A stretch of 64,000 nt of DNA, from the NCBI RefSeq assembly GCF_910591885.1, contig NW_025963594.1:186001-250000 (forward strand). The letters run 5' to 3'. This document shows positions 38,301-53,300 of this stretch, piece after piece (position 1 is the first letter of the stretch; each line of letters begins with the position of its first letter). The notes under the pieces were generated by a model. It made no database searches, had not been told where the DNA came from, and saw only the letters and a program-made list of their open reading frames with translations. Source of the stretch: Bombus terrestris (taxonomy: Eukaryota > Arthropoda > Insecta > Hymenoptera > Apidae). The translations under genes and the position numbers were made by a program.

Positions 38301-41300
38301 GTCCAACGGTGTCCAACGGTGTCCCACGTTGTCCCACGTTGTCCCACGGTGTCCAACGATGTCCAACGGTGTCCCACGTTGTCCCACGTTGTCCCACGTT
38401 GTCCCACGTTGTTCCATGGTTTCCCACGTTGTCCCACGTTGTCCCACGTTGTCCTACGGTGTCCAACGATGTCCAACGGTGTCCAACGGTGTCCCACGGT
38501 GTCCAACGGTGTCCCACGTTGTCCCACGTTGTCCCACGTTGTCCCACGTTGTCCCACGTTGTCCCACGTTGTCCAACGATGTCCAACGGTGTCCAACGGT
38601 GTCCAACGGTGTCCAACGGTGTCCAACGATGCCCAACGGTGTCCCACGTTGTCCCACGTTGTCCCACGTTGTCCCACGTTGTCCCACGTTGTCCCACGTT
38701 GTCCCACGGCGTCCAACGATGTCCAACGGTGTCCCACGTTGTCCCACGTTGTCCAACGGTGTCCAACGGTGTCCCACGTTGTCCCACGTTGTCCCACGTT
38801 GTCCCACGTTGTCCCACGATGTCCCACGTTGTCCAACGATGTCCAACGGTGTCCCACGTTGTCCCACGTTGTCCTACGTTGTCCCACGTTGTCCCACGTT
38901 GTCCTACGTTGTCCCACGTTGTCCCACGTTGTCCCACGTTGTCCCACGTTGTCCCACGTTGTCCCACGGTGTCCAACGATGTCCAACGATGTCCAACGGT
39001 GTCCAACGGTGTCCCACGGTGTCCAACGGTGTCCCACGTTGTCCCACGTTGTCCCACGTTGTCCCACGTTGTCCCACGTTGTCCCACGTTGTCCCACGTT
39101 GTCCCACGTTGTCCCACGGTGTCCAACGGTGTCCAACGATGTCCAACGGTGTCCAACGGTGTCCCACGTTGTCCGACGTTGTCCCACGTTGTCCCACGTT
39201 GTCCCACGGTGTCCAACGATGTCCAACGGTGTCCCACGTTGTCCCACGTTGTCCCACGTTGTCCCACGTTGTCCCACGTTGTCCCACGTTGTCCCACGTT
39301 GTCCCACGTTGTCCCACGGTGTCCAACGGTGTCCAACGATGTCCAACGGTGTCCAACGGTGTCCCACGATGTCCACCGATGTCCAACGGTGTCCAACGGT
39401 GTCCAACGGTGTCCAACGTTGTCCAACGATGCCCAACGGTGTCCCACGTTGTCCCACGTTGTCCCACGTTGTCCCACGTTGTCCCACGTTGTCCCACGGT
39501 GTCCAACGATGTCCAGCGGTGTCCAACGGTGTCCCACGTTGTCCCACGTTGTCCCACGTTGTCCCACGTTGTCCCACGTTGTCCCACGTTGTCCCACGTT
39601 GTCCCACGTTGTCCCACGTTGTCCCACGGTGTCCCACGTTGTCCCACGTTGTCCCACGTTGTCCCACGGTGTCCAACGATGTCCAACGGTGTCCCACGTT
39701 GTCCCACGTTGTCCAACGGTGTCCAACGGTGTCCCACGTTGTCCCACGTTGTCCTACGTTGTCCCACGTTGTCCCACGTTGTCCCACGGTGTCCAACGAT
39801 GTCCAACGGTGTCCCACGTTGTCCCACGTTGTCCCACGTTGTCCCACGTTGTCCCACGTTGTCCCACGTTGTCCCACGTTGTCCCACGTTGTCCCACGGT
39901 GTCCAACGGTGTCCAACGATGTCCAACGGTGTCCAACGGTGTCCCACGATGTCCACCGATGTCCAACGGTGTCCAACGGTGTCCAACGGTGTCCAACGGT
40001 GTCCCACGGTGTCCAACGGTGTCCCACGTTGTCCCACGATGTCCAACGATGTCCAACGATGTCCAACGGTGTCCAACGGTGTCCCACGTTGTCCCACGTT
40101 GTCCCACGTTGTCCCACGGTGTCCAACGGTGTCCCACGTTGTCCCACGTTGTCCTACGTTGTCCCACGTTGTCCCACGTTGTCCCACGGTGTCCAACGAT
40201 GTCCAACGGTGTCCCACGTTGTCCCACGTTGTCCCACGTTGTCCCACGTTGTCCCACGTTGTCCCACGTTGTCCCACGTTGTCCCACGTTGTCCCACGTT
40301 GTCCCACGGTGTCCAACGGTGTCCAACGATGTCCAACGGTGTCCAACGGTGTCCCACGATGTCCACCGATGTCCAACGGTGTCCAACGGTGTCCAACGGT
40401 GTCCAACGGTGTCCCACGGTGTCCAACGGTGTCCCACGTTGTCCCACGATGTCCAACGATGTCCAACGATGTCCAACGGTGTCCAACGGTGTCCCACGTT
40501 GTCCCACGATGTCCAACGATGTCCAACGATGTCCAACGGTGTCCAACGGTGTCCAACGGTGTCCAACGGTGTCCAACGGTGTCCCACGTTGTCCCACGTT
40601 GTCCCACGTTGTCCCACGGTGTCCCACGGTGTCCAACGATGTCCAACGGTGTCCCACGTTGTCCCACGTTGTCCCACGTTGTCCCACGTTGACCCACGTT
40701 GTCCCACGATGTCCCACGATGTCCCACGTTGTCCCACGTTGTCCCACGTTGTCCCACGTTGTCCCACGTTGTCCCACGTGGTCCCACGTTGTCCCACGTT
40801 GTCCCACGGTGTCCAACGATGTCCAACGGTGTCCCACGTTGTCCAACGGTGTCCCACGTTGTCCCACGTTGTCCCACGTTGTCCCACGTTGTCCCACGAT
40901 GTCCCACGTTGTTCCACGTTGTCCCACGTTGTCCCACGTTGTCCCACGTTGTCCCACGTTGTTCCACGTTGTCCCACGTTGTCCCACGTTGTCCCACGTT
41001 GTCCCACGTTGTCCCACGGTGTCCAACGGTGTCCAACGGTGTCCAACGGTGTCCCACGGTGTCCAACGGTGTCCCACGTTGTCCCACGTTGTCCCACGTT
41101 GTCCCACGTTGTCCCACGTTGTCCCACGTTGTCCCACGTTGTCCAACGATGTCCAACGGTGTCCCACGTTGTCCCACGTTGTTCCATGGTTTCCCACGTT
41201 GTCCCACGTTGTCCCACGTTGTCCCACGGTGTCCCACGGTGTCCAACGATGTCCAACGGTGTCCCACGTTGTCCCACGTTGTCCCACGTTGTCCCACGTT

Positions 41301-44300
41301 GTCCCACGATGTCCCACGTTGTCCCATGTTGTCCCACGTTGACCCACGTTGTCCCACGTTGTCCCACGTTGTCCCACGTGGTCCCACGTTGTCCCACGTG
41401 GTCCCACGTTGTCCCACGTTGTCCCACGGTGTCCAACTATGTCCAACGTTGTCCCACGTTGTCCCACGATGTCCCACGTTGTCCCACGTTGTCCCACGTT
41501 GTCCCACGTTGCCCCACGTTGTCCCACGTTGTCCCACGTTGTCCCACGTTGTCCCACGTTGTCCCACGTTGTCCCACGTTGTCCCACGGTGTCCCACGGT
41601 GTCCAACGGTGTCCAACGGTGTCCAACGGTGTCCCACGGTGTCCAACGGTGTCCCACGTTGTCCCACGTTGTCCCACGTTGTCCCTCGTTGTCCAACGAT
41701 GTCCAACGGTGTCCCACGTTGTCCCACGTTGTTCCATGGTTTCCCACGTTGTCCCACGTTGTCCCACGTTGTCCCACGGTGTCCAACGATGTCAAACGGT
41801 GTCCAACGGTGTCCAACGGTGTCCAACGGTGTCCCACGTTGTCCCACGTTGTCCCACGTTGTCCCACGGTGTCCAACGATGTCCAACGGTGTCCCACGTT
41901 GTCCCACGATGTCCCACGTTGTCCCACGTTGTCCCACGATGTCCCACGTTGTCCCACGTTGTCCCACGTTGTCCCACGTTGTCCCACGTTGTCCCACGTT
42001 GTCCCACGTTGTCCCACGTTGTCCCACGTTGTCCCACGTTGTCCCACGTTGTCCCACGTTGTCCCACGTTGTCCCACGTTGTCCCACGTTTTCCCACGTT
42101 GTCCCACGTTGTCCCACGTTGTCCCACGTTGTCCCACGTTGTCCCACGTTGTCCTACGGTGTCCAACGATGTCCAACGGTGTCCAACGGTGTCCCACGGT
42201 GTCCAACGGTGTCCCACGTTGTCCCACGTTGTCCCACGTTGTCCCACGTTGTCCCACGTTGTCCCACGTTGTCCCACGTTGTCCCACGTTGTCCCACGTT
42301 GTCCCACGTTGTCCCACGGTGTCCAACGATGTCCAACGATGTCCAACGGTGTCCAACGGTGTCCCACGGTGTCCCACGTTGTCCCACGTTGTCCCACGTT
42401 GTCCCACGTTGTCCCACGTTGTCCCACGTTGTCCCACGTTGTCCCACGTTGTCCCACGTTGTCCCACGTTGTCCCACGTTGTCCCACGTTGTCCCACGTT
42501 GTCCCACGTTGTCCCACGTTTTCCCACGTTGTCCCACGTTGTCCCACGTTGTCCCACGTTGTCCCACGTTGTCCCACGTTGTCCTACGGTGTCCAACGAT
42601 GTCCAACGGTGTCCAACGGTGTCCCACGGTGTCCAACGGTGTCCCACGTTGTCCCACGTTGTCCCACGTTGTCCTACGGTGTCCAACGATGTCCAACGGT
42701 GTCCCACGTTGTCCCACGTTGTTCCATGGTTTCCCACGTTGTCCCACGTTGTCCCACGTTGTCCCACGGTGTCCAACGATGTCCAACGGTGTCCAACGGT
42801 GTCCAACGGTGTCCAACGGTGTCCCACGTTGTCCCACGTTGTCCCACGTTGTCCCACGGTGTCCAACGATGTCCAACGGTGTCCCACGTTGTCCCACGAT
42901 GTCCCACGTTGTCCCACGTTGTCCCACGATGTCCCACGTTGTCCCACGTTGTCCCACGTTGTCCCACGTTGTCCCACGTTGTCCCACGTTGTCCCACGTT
43001 GTCCCACGTTGTCCCACGTTGTCCCACGTTGTCCCACGTTGTCCCACGTTGTCCCACGTTGTCCCACGTTGTCCCACGTTGTCCTACGGTGTCCAACGAT
43101 GTCCAACGGTGTCCAACGGTGTCCCACGGTGTCCAACGGTGTCCCACGTTGTCCCACGTTGTCCCACGTTGTCCCACGTTGTCCCACGTTGTCCCACGTT
43201 GTCCACCGATGTCCAACGGTGTCCAACGGTGTCCAACGGTGTCCAACGGTGTCCAACGATGCCCAACGGTGTCCCACGTTGTCCCACGTTGTCCCACGTT
43301 GTCCCACGTTGTCCCACGTTGTCCCACGTTGTCCCACGTTGTCCCACGGTGTCCAACGATGTCCAACGGTGTCCCACGTTGTCCCACGTTGTCCAACGGT
43401 GTCCAACGGTGTCCCACGTTGTCCCACGTTGTCCCACGTTGTCCCACGATGTCCCACGTTGTCCAACGATGTCCAACGGTGTCCCACGTTGTCCCACGTT
43501 GTCCTACGTTGTCCCACGTTGTCCCACGTTGTCCTACGTTGTCCCACGTTGTCCCACGGTGTCCAACGGTGTCCCACGTTGTCCCACGTTGTCCCACGTT
43601 GTCCCACGTTGTCCCACGTTGTCCCACGTTGTCCCACGTTGTCCCACGTTGTCCCACGGTGTCCAACGGTGTCCAACGATGTCCAACGGTGTCCAACGGT
43701 GTCCCACGTTGTCCGACGTTGTCCCACGTTGTCCCACGTTGTCCCACGGTGTCCAACGATGTCCAACGGTGTCCCACGTTGTCCCACGTTGTCCCACGTT
43801 GTCCCACGTTGTCCCACGTTGTCCCACGTTGTCCCACGTTGTCCCACGTTGTCCCACGGTGTCCAACGGTGTCCAACGATGTCCAACGGTGTCCAACGGT
43901 GTCCCACGATGTCCACCGATGTCCAACGGTGTCCAACGGTGTCCAACGGTGTCCAACGTTGTCCAACGATGCCCAACGGTGTCCCACGTTGTCCCACGTT
44001 GTCCCACGTTGTCCCACGTTGTCCCACGTTGTCCCACGGTGTCCAACGATGTCCAGCGGTGTCCAACGGTGTCCCACGTTGTCCCACGTTGTCCCACGTT
44101 GTCCCACGTTGTCCCACGTTGTCCCACGTTGTCCCACGTTGTCCCACGTTGCCCCACGTTGTCCCACGTTGTCCCACGTTGTCCCACGTTGTCCCACGGT
44201 GTCCAACGATGTCCAACGGTGTCCCACGTTGTCCCACGTTGTCCCACGTTGTCCCACGTTGTCCCACGTTGTCCCACGTTGTCCCACGTTGTCCCACGTT

Positions 44301-47300
44301 GTCCCACGGTGTCCAACGGTGTCCAACGATGTCCAACGGTGTCCAACGGTGTCCCACGATGTCCACCGATGTCCAACGGTGTCCAACGGTGTCCAACGGT
44401 GTCCAACGGTGTCCCACGGTGTCCAACGGTGTCCCACGTTGTCCCACGATGTCCAACGATGTCCAACGATGTCCAACGGTGTCCAACGGTGTCCCACGTT
44501 GTCCCACGTTGTCCCACGTTGTCCCACGGTGTCCAACGATGTCCAACGGTGTCCCACGTTGTCCAACGGTGTCCCACGTTGTCCCACGTTGTCCCACGTT
44601 GTCCCACGTTGTCCCACGATGTCCCACGTTGTCCCACGTTGTCCCACGTTGTCCCACGTTGTCCCACGTTGTCCCACGTTGTCCCACGGTGTCCAACGAT
44701 GTCCAACGGTGTCCAACGGTGTCCAACGGTGTCCCACGTTGTCCCACGTTGTCCCACGTTGTCCCACGGTGTCCATCGATGTCCAACGGTGTCCCACGTT
44801 GTCCCACGTTGTCCCACGTTGTCCCACGTTGTCCCACGTTGTCCCACGATGTCCCACGTTGTCCCACGTTGTCCCACGTTGTCCCACGTTGTCCCACGTT
44901 GTCCCACGTTGTCCCACGTTGTCCCACGGTGTCCAACGATGTCCAACGGTGTCCAACGGTGTCCAACGGTGTCCCACGTTGTCCCACGTTGTCCCACGTT
45001 GTCCCACGGTGTCCAACGATGTCCAACGGTGTCCCACGTTGTCCCACGTTGTCCCACGTTGTCCCACGTTGTCCCACGTTGTCCCACGATGTCCCACGTT
45101 GTCCCACGTTGTCCCACGTTGTCCCACGTTGTCCCACGTTGTCCCACGTTGTCTCACGTTGTCCCACGTTGTCCCACGTTGTCCCACGTTGTCCCACGGT
45201 GTCCAACGATGTCCAACGGTGTCCCACGTTGTCCAACGGTGTCCCACGTTGTCCCACGTTGTCCCACGTTGTCCCACGTTGTCCCACGTTGTCCCACGTT
45301 GTCCCACGTTGTCCAACGATGTCCAACGGTGTCCCACGGTGTCCAACGGTGTCCCACGTAGTCCCACGTTGTCCCACGTTGTCCCACGTTGTCCCACGTT
45401 GTCCCACGGTGTCCAACGGTGTCCAACGATGTCCAACGGTGTCCAACGGTGTCCCACGTTGTCCCACGTTGTCCCACGGTGTCCAACGATGTCCAACGGT
45501 GTCCAACGGTGTCCCACGGTGTCCAACGGTGTCCCACGTTGTCCCACGTTGTCCAACGATGTCCAACGGTGTCCAACGGTGTCCCACGTTGTCCCACGTT
45601 GTCCCACGTTGTCCCACGGTGTCCAACGATGTCCAACGGTGTCCCACGTTGTCCCACGTTGTCCCACGGTGTCCAACGATGTCCAACGGTGTCCCACGTT
45701 GTCCCACGTTGTCCAACGGTGTCCAACGGTGTCCCACGTTGTCCCACGTTGTCCCACGTTGTCCCACGTTGTCCCACGATGTCCCACGTTGTCCAACGAT
45801 GTCCAACGGTGTCCCACGTTGTCCCACGTTGTCCTACGTTGTCCCACGTTGTCCCACGTTGTCCTACGTTGTCCCACGTTGTCCCACGTTGTCCCACGTT
45901 GTCCCACGTTGTCCCACGTTGTCCCACGGTGTCCAACGGTGTCCAACGATGTCCAACGGTGTCCCACGTTGTCCGACGTTGTCCCACGTTGTCCCACGTT
46001 GTCCCACGGTGTCCAACGATGTCCAACGGTGTCCCACGTTGTCCCACGTTGTCCCACGTTGTCCCACGTTGTCCCACGTTGTCCCACGTTGTCCCACGTT
46101 GTCCCACGTTGTCCCACGGTGTCCAACGGTGTCCAACGATGTCCAACGGTGTCCAACGGTGTCCCACGATGTCCACCGATGTCCAACGGTGTCCAACGGT
46201 GTCCAACGGTGTCCAACGTTGTCCAACGATGCCCAACGGTGTCCCACGTTGTCCCACGTTGTCCCACGTTGTCCCACGTTGTCCCACGTTGTCCCACGTT
46301 GTCCCACGTTGTCCCACGTTGTCCCACGTTGTCCCACGTTGTCCCACGTTGTCCCACGTTGTCCCACGTTGTCCCACGTTGTCCCACGGTGTCCAACGAT
46401 GTCCAACGGTGTCCCACGTTGTCCCACGTTGTCCAACGGTGTCCAACGGTGTCCCACGTTGTCCCACGTTGTCCTACGTTGTTCCACGTTGTCCCACGTT
46501 GTCCCACGGTGTCCAACGATGTCCAACGGTGTCCCACGTTGTCCCACGTTGTCCCACGATGTCCCACGTTGTCCCACGTTGTCCCACGTTGTCCCACGTT
46601 GTCCCACGTTGTCCCACGTTGTCCCACGTTGTCCCACGTTGTCCCACGTTGTCCCACGTTGTCCCACGTTGTCCCACGTTGTCCCACGTTGTCCCACGTT
46701 TTCCCACGTTGTCCCACGTTGTCCCACGTTGTCCCACGTTGTCCCACGTTGTCCCACGTTGTCCCACGTTGTCCCACGTTGTCCCACGTTGTCCCACGTT
46801 GTCCCACGGTGTCCAACGGTGTCCAACGATGTCCAACGGTGTCCAACGGTGTCCCACGGTGTCCAACGGTGTCCAACGATGTCCAACGGTGTCCAACGGT
46901 GTCCCACGTTGTCCCACGTTGTCCCACGGTGTCCAACGATGTCCAACGGTGTCCCACGTTGTCCCACGTTGTCCCACGTTGTCCCACGTTGTTCCATGGT
47001 TTCCCACGTTGTCCCACGTTGTCCCACGTTGTCCTACGGTGTCCAACGATGTCCAACGGTGTCCAACGGTGTCCCACGGTGTCCAACGGTGTCCCACGTT
47101 GTCCCACGTTGTCCCACGTTGTCCCACGTTGTCCCACGTTGTCCCACGTTGTCCACCGATGTCCAACGGTGTCCAACGGTGTCCAACGGTGTCCAACGGT
47201 GTCCAACGATGCCCAACGGTGTCCCACGTTGTCCCACGTTGTCCCACGTTGTCCCACGTTGTCCCACGTTGTCCCACGTTGTCCCACGTTGTCCCACGTT

Positions 47301-50300
47301 GTCCCACGGTGTCCAACGGTGTCCAACGATGTCCAACGGTGTCCAACGGTGTCCCACGTTGTCCGACGTTGTCCCACGTTGTCCCACGTTGTCCCACGGT
47401 GTCCAACGATGTCCAACGGTGTCCCACGTTGTCCCACGTTGTCCCACGTTGTCCCACGTTGTCCCACGTTGTCCCACGTTGTCCCACGTTGTCCCACGTT
47501 GTCCCACGGTGTCCAACGGTGTCCAACGATGTCCAACGGTGTCCAACGGTGTCCCACGTTGTCCGACGTTGTCCCACGTTGTCCCACGTTGTCCCACGGT
47601 GTCCAACGATGTCCAACGGTGTCCCACGTTGTCCCACGATGTCCAACGATGTCCAACGATGTCCAACGGTGTCCAACGGTGTCCAACGGTGTCCAACGGT
47701 GTCCAACGGTGTCCCACGTTGTCCCACGTTGTCCCACGTTGTCCCACGGTGTCCCACGGTGTCCAACGATGTCCAACGGTGTCCCACGTTGTCCCACGTT
47801 GTCCCACGTTGTCGCACGTTGTCCCACGTTGTCCCACGATGTCCCACGTTGTCCCACGTTGTCCCACGTTGTCCCACGTTGTCCCACGTTGTCCCACGTT
47901 GTCCCACGTGGTCCCACGTTGTCCCACGTTGTCCCACGGTGTCCAACGATGTCCAACGGTGTCCCACGTTGTCCAACGGTGTCCCACGTTGTCCCACGTT
48001 GTCCCACGTTGTCCCACGATGTTCCACGTTGTTCCACGTTGTCCCACGTTGTCCCACGTTGTCCCACGTTGTCCCACGTTGTTCCACGTTGTCCCACGTT
48101 GTCCCACGTTGTCCCACGTTGTCCCACGTTGTCCCACGGTGTCCAACGGTGTCCAACGGTGTCCAACGGTGTCCCACGGTGTCCAACGGTGTCCCACGTT
48201 GTCCCACGTTGTCCCACGTTGTCCCACGTTGTCCCACGTTGTCCCACGTTGTCCCACGTTGTCCAACGATGTCCAACGGTGTCCCACGTTGTCCCACGTT
48301 GTTCCATGGTTTCCCACGTTGTCCCACGTTGTCCCACGGTGTCCCACGGTGTCCAACGATGTCCAACGGTGTCCCACGTTGTCCCACGTTGTCCCACGTT
48401 GTCCCACGTTGTCCCACGATGTCCCACGTTGTCCCATGTTGTCCCACGTTGACCCACGTTGTCCCACGTTGTCCCACGTTGTCCCACGTGGTCCCACGTT
48501 GTCCCACGTGGTCCCACGTTGTCCCACGTTGTCCCACGGTGTCCAACTATGTCCAACGTTGTCCCACGTTGTCCCACGATGTCCCACGTTGTCCCACGTT
48601 GTCCCACGCTGTCCCACGTTGTCCCACGTTGTCCCACGTTGTCCCACGTTGTCCCACGTTGTACCACGTTGTCCCACGTTGTCCCACGTTGTCCCACGGT
48701 GTCCCACGGTGTCCAACGGTGTCCAACTATGTCCAACGTTGTCCCACGTTGTCCCACGATGTCCCACGTTGTCCCACGTTGTCCCACGCTGTCCCACGTT
48801 GTCCCACGTTGTCCCACGTTGTCCCACGTTGTCCCACGGTGTCCAACGATGTCCAACGGTGTCCCACGTTGTCCCACGTTGTCCCACGATGTCCCACGTT
48901 GTCCCACGTTGTCCCACGTTGTCCCACGTTGTCCCACGTTGTCCCACGTTGTCCCACGTTGTCCCACGTTGTCCCACGTTGTCCCACGTTGTCCCACGTT
49001 GTCCCACGTTGTCCCACGTTGTCCCACGTTTTCCCACGTTGTCCCACGTTGTCCCACGTTGTCCCACGTTGTCCCACGTTGTCCCACGTTGTCCCACGTT
49101 GTCCCACGTTGTCCCACGTTGTCCCACGTTGTCCCACGGTGTCCAACGGTGTCCAACGATGTCCAACGGTGTCCAACGGTGTCCCACGGTGTCCAACGGT
49201 GTCCAACGATGTCCAACGGTGTCCAACGGTGTCCCACGTTGTCCCACGTTGTCCCACGGTGTCCAACGATGTCCAACGGTGTCCCACGTTGTCCCACGTT
49301 GTCCCACGTTGTCCCACGTTGTTCCATGGTTTCCCACGTTGTCCCACGTTGTCCCACGTTGTCCTACGGTGTCCAACGATGTCCAACGGTGTCCAACGGT
49401 GTCCCACGGTGTCCAACGGTGTCCCACGTTGTCCCACGTTGTCCCACGTTGTCCCACGTTGTCCCACGTTGTCCCACGTTGTCCACCGATGTCCAACGGT
49501 GTCCAACGGTGTCCAACGGTGTCCAACGGTGTCCCACGTTGTCCCACGTTGTCCCACGTTGTCCCACGTTGTCCCACGTTGTCCCACGTTGTCCCACGGT
49601 GTCCAACGGTGTCCAACGATGTCCAACGGTGTCCAACGGTGTCCCACGTTGTCCGACGTTGTCCCACGTTGTCCCACGTTGTCCCACGGTGTCCAACGAT
49701 GTCCAACGGTGTCCCACGTTGTCCCACGTTGTCCCACGTTGTCCCACGTTGTCCCACGTTGTCCCACGTTGTCCCACGTTGTCCCACGTTGTCCCACGGT
49801 GTCCAACGGTGTCCAACGATGTCCAACGGTGTCCAACGGTGTCCCACGTTGTCCGACGTTGTCCCACGTTGTCCCACGTTGTCCCACGGTGTCCAACGAT
49901 GTCCAACGGTGTCCCACGTTGTCCCACGATGTCCAACGATGTCCAACGATGTCCAACGGTGTCCAACGGTGTCCAACGGTGTCCAACGGTGTCCAACGGT
50001 GTCCCACGTTGTCCCACGTTGTCCCACGTTGTCCCACGGTGTCCCACGGTGTCCAACGATGTCCAACGGTGTCCCACGTTGTCCCACGTTGTCCCACGTT
50101 GTCGCACGTTGTCCCACGTTGTCCCACGATGTCCCACGTTGTCCCACGTTGTCCCACGTTGTCCCACGTTGTCCCACGTTGTCCCACGTTGTCCCACGTG
50201 GTCCCACGTTGTCCCACGTTGTCCCACGGTGTCCAACGATGTCCAACGGTGTCCCACGTTGTCCAACGGTGTCCCACGTTGTCCCACGTTGTCCCACGTT

Positions 50301-53300
50301 GTCCCACGTTGTCCCACGATGTTCCACGTTGTTCCACGTTGTCCCACGTTGTCCCACGTTGTCCCACGTTGTCCCACGTTGTTCCACGTTGTCCCACGTT
50401 GTCCCACGTTGTCCCACGTTGTCCCACGTTGTCCCACGGTGTCCAACGGTGTCCAGCGGTGTCCAACGGTGTCCCACGGTGTCCAACGGTGTCCCACGTT
50501 GTCCCACGTTGTCCCACGTTGTCCCACGTTGTCCCACGTTGTCCCACGTTGTCCCACGATGTCCCACGTTGTCCCACGTTGTCCCACGTTGTCCCACGTT
50601 GTCCCACGTTGTCCCACGATGTCCCACGTTGTCCCACGTTGTCCCACGTTGTCCCACGTTGTCCCACGTTGTCCTACGGTGTCCAACGATGTCCAACGGT
50701 GTCCAACGGTGTCCCACGGTGTCCAACGGTGTCCCACGTTGTCCCACGTTGTCCCACGTTGTCCCACGTTGTCCCACGTTGTCCCACGTTGTCCACCGAT
50801 GTCCAACGGTGTCCAACGGTGTCCAACGGTGTCCAACGGTGTCCCACGTTGTCCCACGTTGTCCCACGTTGTCCCACGTTGTCCCACGTTGTCCCACGTT
50901 GTCCCACGGTGTCCAACGGTGTCCAACGATGTCCAACGGTGTCCAACGGTGTCCCACGTTGTCCGACGTTGTCCCACGTTGTCCCACGTTGTCCCACGGT
51001 GTCCAACGATGTCCAACGGTGTCCCACGTTGTCCCACGTTGTCCCACGTTGTCCCACGTTGTCCCACGTTGTCCCACGTTGTCCCACGTTGTCCCACGTT
51101 GTCCCACGGTGTCCAACGGTGTCCAACGATGTCCAACGGTGTCCAACGGTGTCCCACGTTGTCCGACGTTGTCCCACGTTGTCCCACGTTGTCCAACGAT
51201 GTCCAACGGTGTCCCACGTTGTCCCACGTTGTTCCATGGTTTCCCACGTTGTCCCACGTTGTCCCACGTTGTCCCACGGTGTCCCACGGTGTCCAACGAT
51301 GTCCAACGGTGTCCCACGTTGTCCCACGTTGTCCCACGTTGTCCCACGTTGTCCCACGATGTCCCACGTTGTCCCATGTTGTCCCACGTTGACCCACGTT
51401 GTCCCACGTTGTCCCACGTTGTCCCAGGTGGTCCCACGTTGTCCCACGTGGTCCCACGTTGTCCCACGTTGTCCCACGGTGTCCAACTATGTCCAACGTT
51501 GTCCCACGTTGTCCCACGATGTCCCACGTTGTCCCACGTTGTCCCACGCTGTCCCACGTTGTCCCACGTTGTCCCACGTTGTCCCACGTTGTCCCACGTT
51601 GTACCACGTTGTCCCACGTTGTCCCACGTTGTCCCACGGTGTCCCACGGTGTCCAACGGTGTCCAACGGTGTCCAACGGTGTCCCACGGTGTCCAACGGT
51701 GTCCCACGTTGTCCCACGTTGTCCCACGTTGTCCCACGTTGTCCAACGATGTCCAACGGTGTCCCACGTTGTCCCACGTTGTTCCATGGTTTCCCACGTT
51801 GTCCCACGTTGTCCCACGTTGTCCCACGGTGTCCAACGATGTCCAACGGTGTCCAACGGTGTCCAACGGTGTCCAACGGTGTCCCACGTTGTCCCACGTT
51901 GTCCCACGTTGTCCCACGGTGTCCAACGATGTCCAACGGTGTCCCACGTTGTCCCACGATGTCCCACGTTGTCCCACGTTGTCCCACGTTGTCCCACGAT
52001 GTCCCACGTTGTCCCACGTTGTCCCACGTTGTCCCACGTTGTCCCACGTTGTCCCACGTTGTCCCACGTTGTCCCACGTTGTCCCACGTTGTCCCACGTT
52101 GTCCCACGTTGTCCCACGTTGTCCCACGTTTTCCCACGTTGTCCCACGTTGTCCCACGTTGTCCCACGTTGTCCCACGTTGTCCCACGTTGTCCCACGTT
52201 GTCCCACGTTGTCCCACGTTGTCCCACGTTGTCCCACGGTGTCCAACGGTGTCCAACGATGTCCAACGGTGTCCAACGGTGTCCCACGGTGTCCAACGGT
52301 GTCCAACGATGTCCAACGGTGTCCAACGGTGTCCCACGTTGTCCCACGTTGTCCCACGTTGTCCCACGTTGTCCCACGTTGTCCCACGTTGTCCCACGGT
52401 GTCCAACGATGTCCAACGGTGTCCCACGTTGTCCCACGTTGTCCAACGGTGTCCAACGGTGTCCCACGTTGTCCCACGTTGTCCCACGTTGTCCCACGTT
52501 GTCCCACGATGTCCCACGTTGTCCAACGATGTCCAACGGTGTCCCACGTTGTCCCACGTTGTCCTACGTTGTCCCACGTTGTCCCACGTTGTCCTACGTT
52601 GTCCCACGTTGTCCCACGTTGTCCCACGTTGTCCCACGTTGTCCCACGTTGTCCCACGGTGTCCAACGATGTCCAACGATGTCCAACGGTGTCCAACGGT
52701 GTCCCACGGTGTCCAACGGTGTCCCACGTTGTCCCACGTTGTCCCACGTTGTCCCACGTTGTCCCACGTTGTCCCACGTTGTCCCACGTTGTCCCACGTT
52801 GTCCCACGGTGTCCAACGGTGTCCAACGATGTCCAACGGTGTCCAACGGTGTCCCACGTTGTCCGACGTTGTCCCACGTTGTCCCACGTTGTCCCACGGT
52901 GTCCAACGATGTCCAACGGTGTCCCACGTTGTCCCACGTTGTCCCACGTTGTCCCACGTTGTCCCACGTTGTCCCACGTTGTCCCACGTTGTCCCACGTT
53001 GTCCCACGGTGTCCAACGGTGTCCAACGATGTCCAACGGTGTCCAACGGTGTCCCACGATGTCCACCGATGTCCAACGGTGTCCAACGGTGTCCAACGGT
53101 GTCCAACGTTGTCCAACGATGCCCAACGGTGTCCCACGTTGTCCCACGTTGTCCCACGTTGTCCCACGTTGTCCCACGTTGTCCCACGGTGTCCCACGAT
53201 GTCCAGCGGTGTCCAACGGTGTCCCACGTTGTCCCACGTTGTCCCACGTTGTCCCACGTTGTCCCACGTTGTCCCACGTTGTCCCACGTTGTCCCACGTT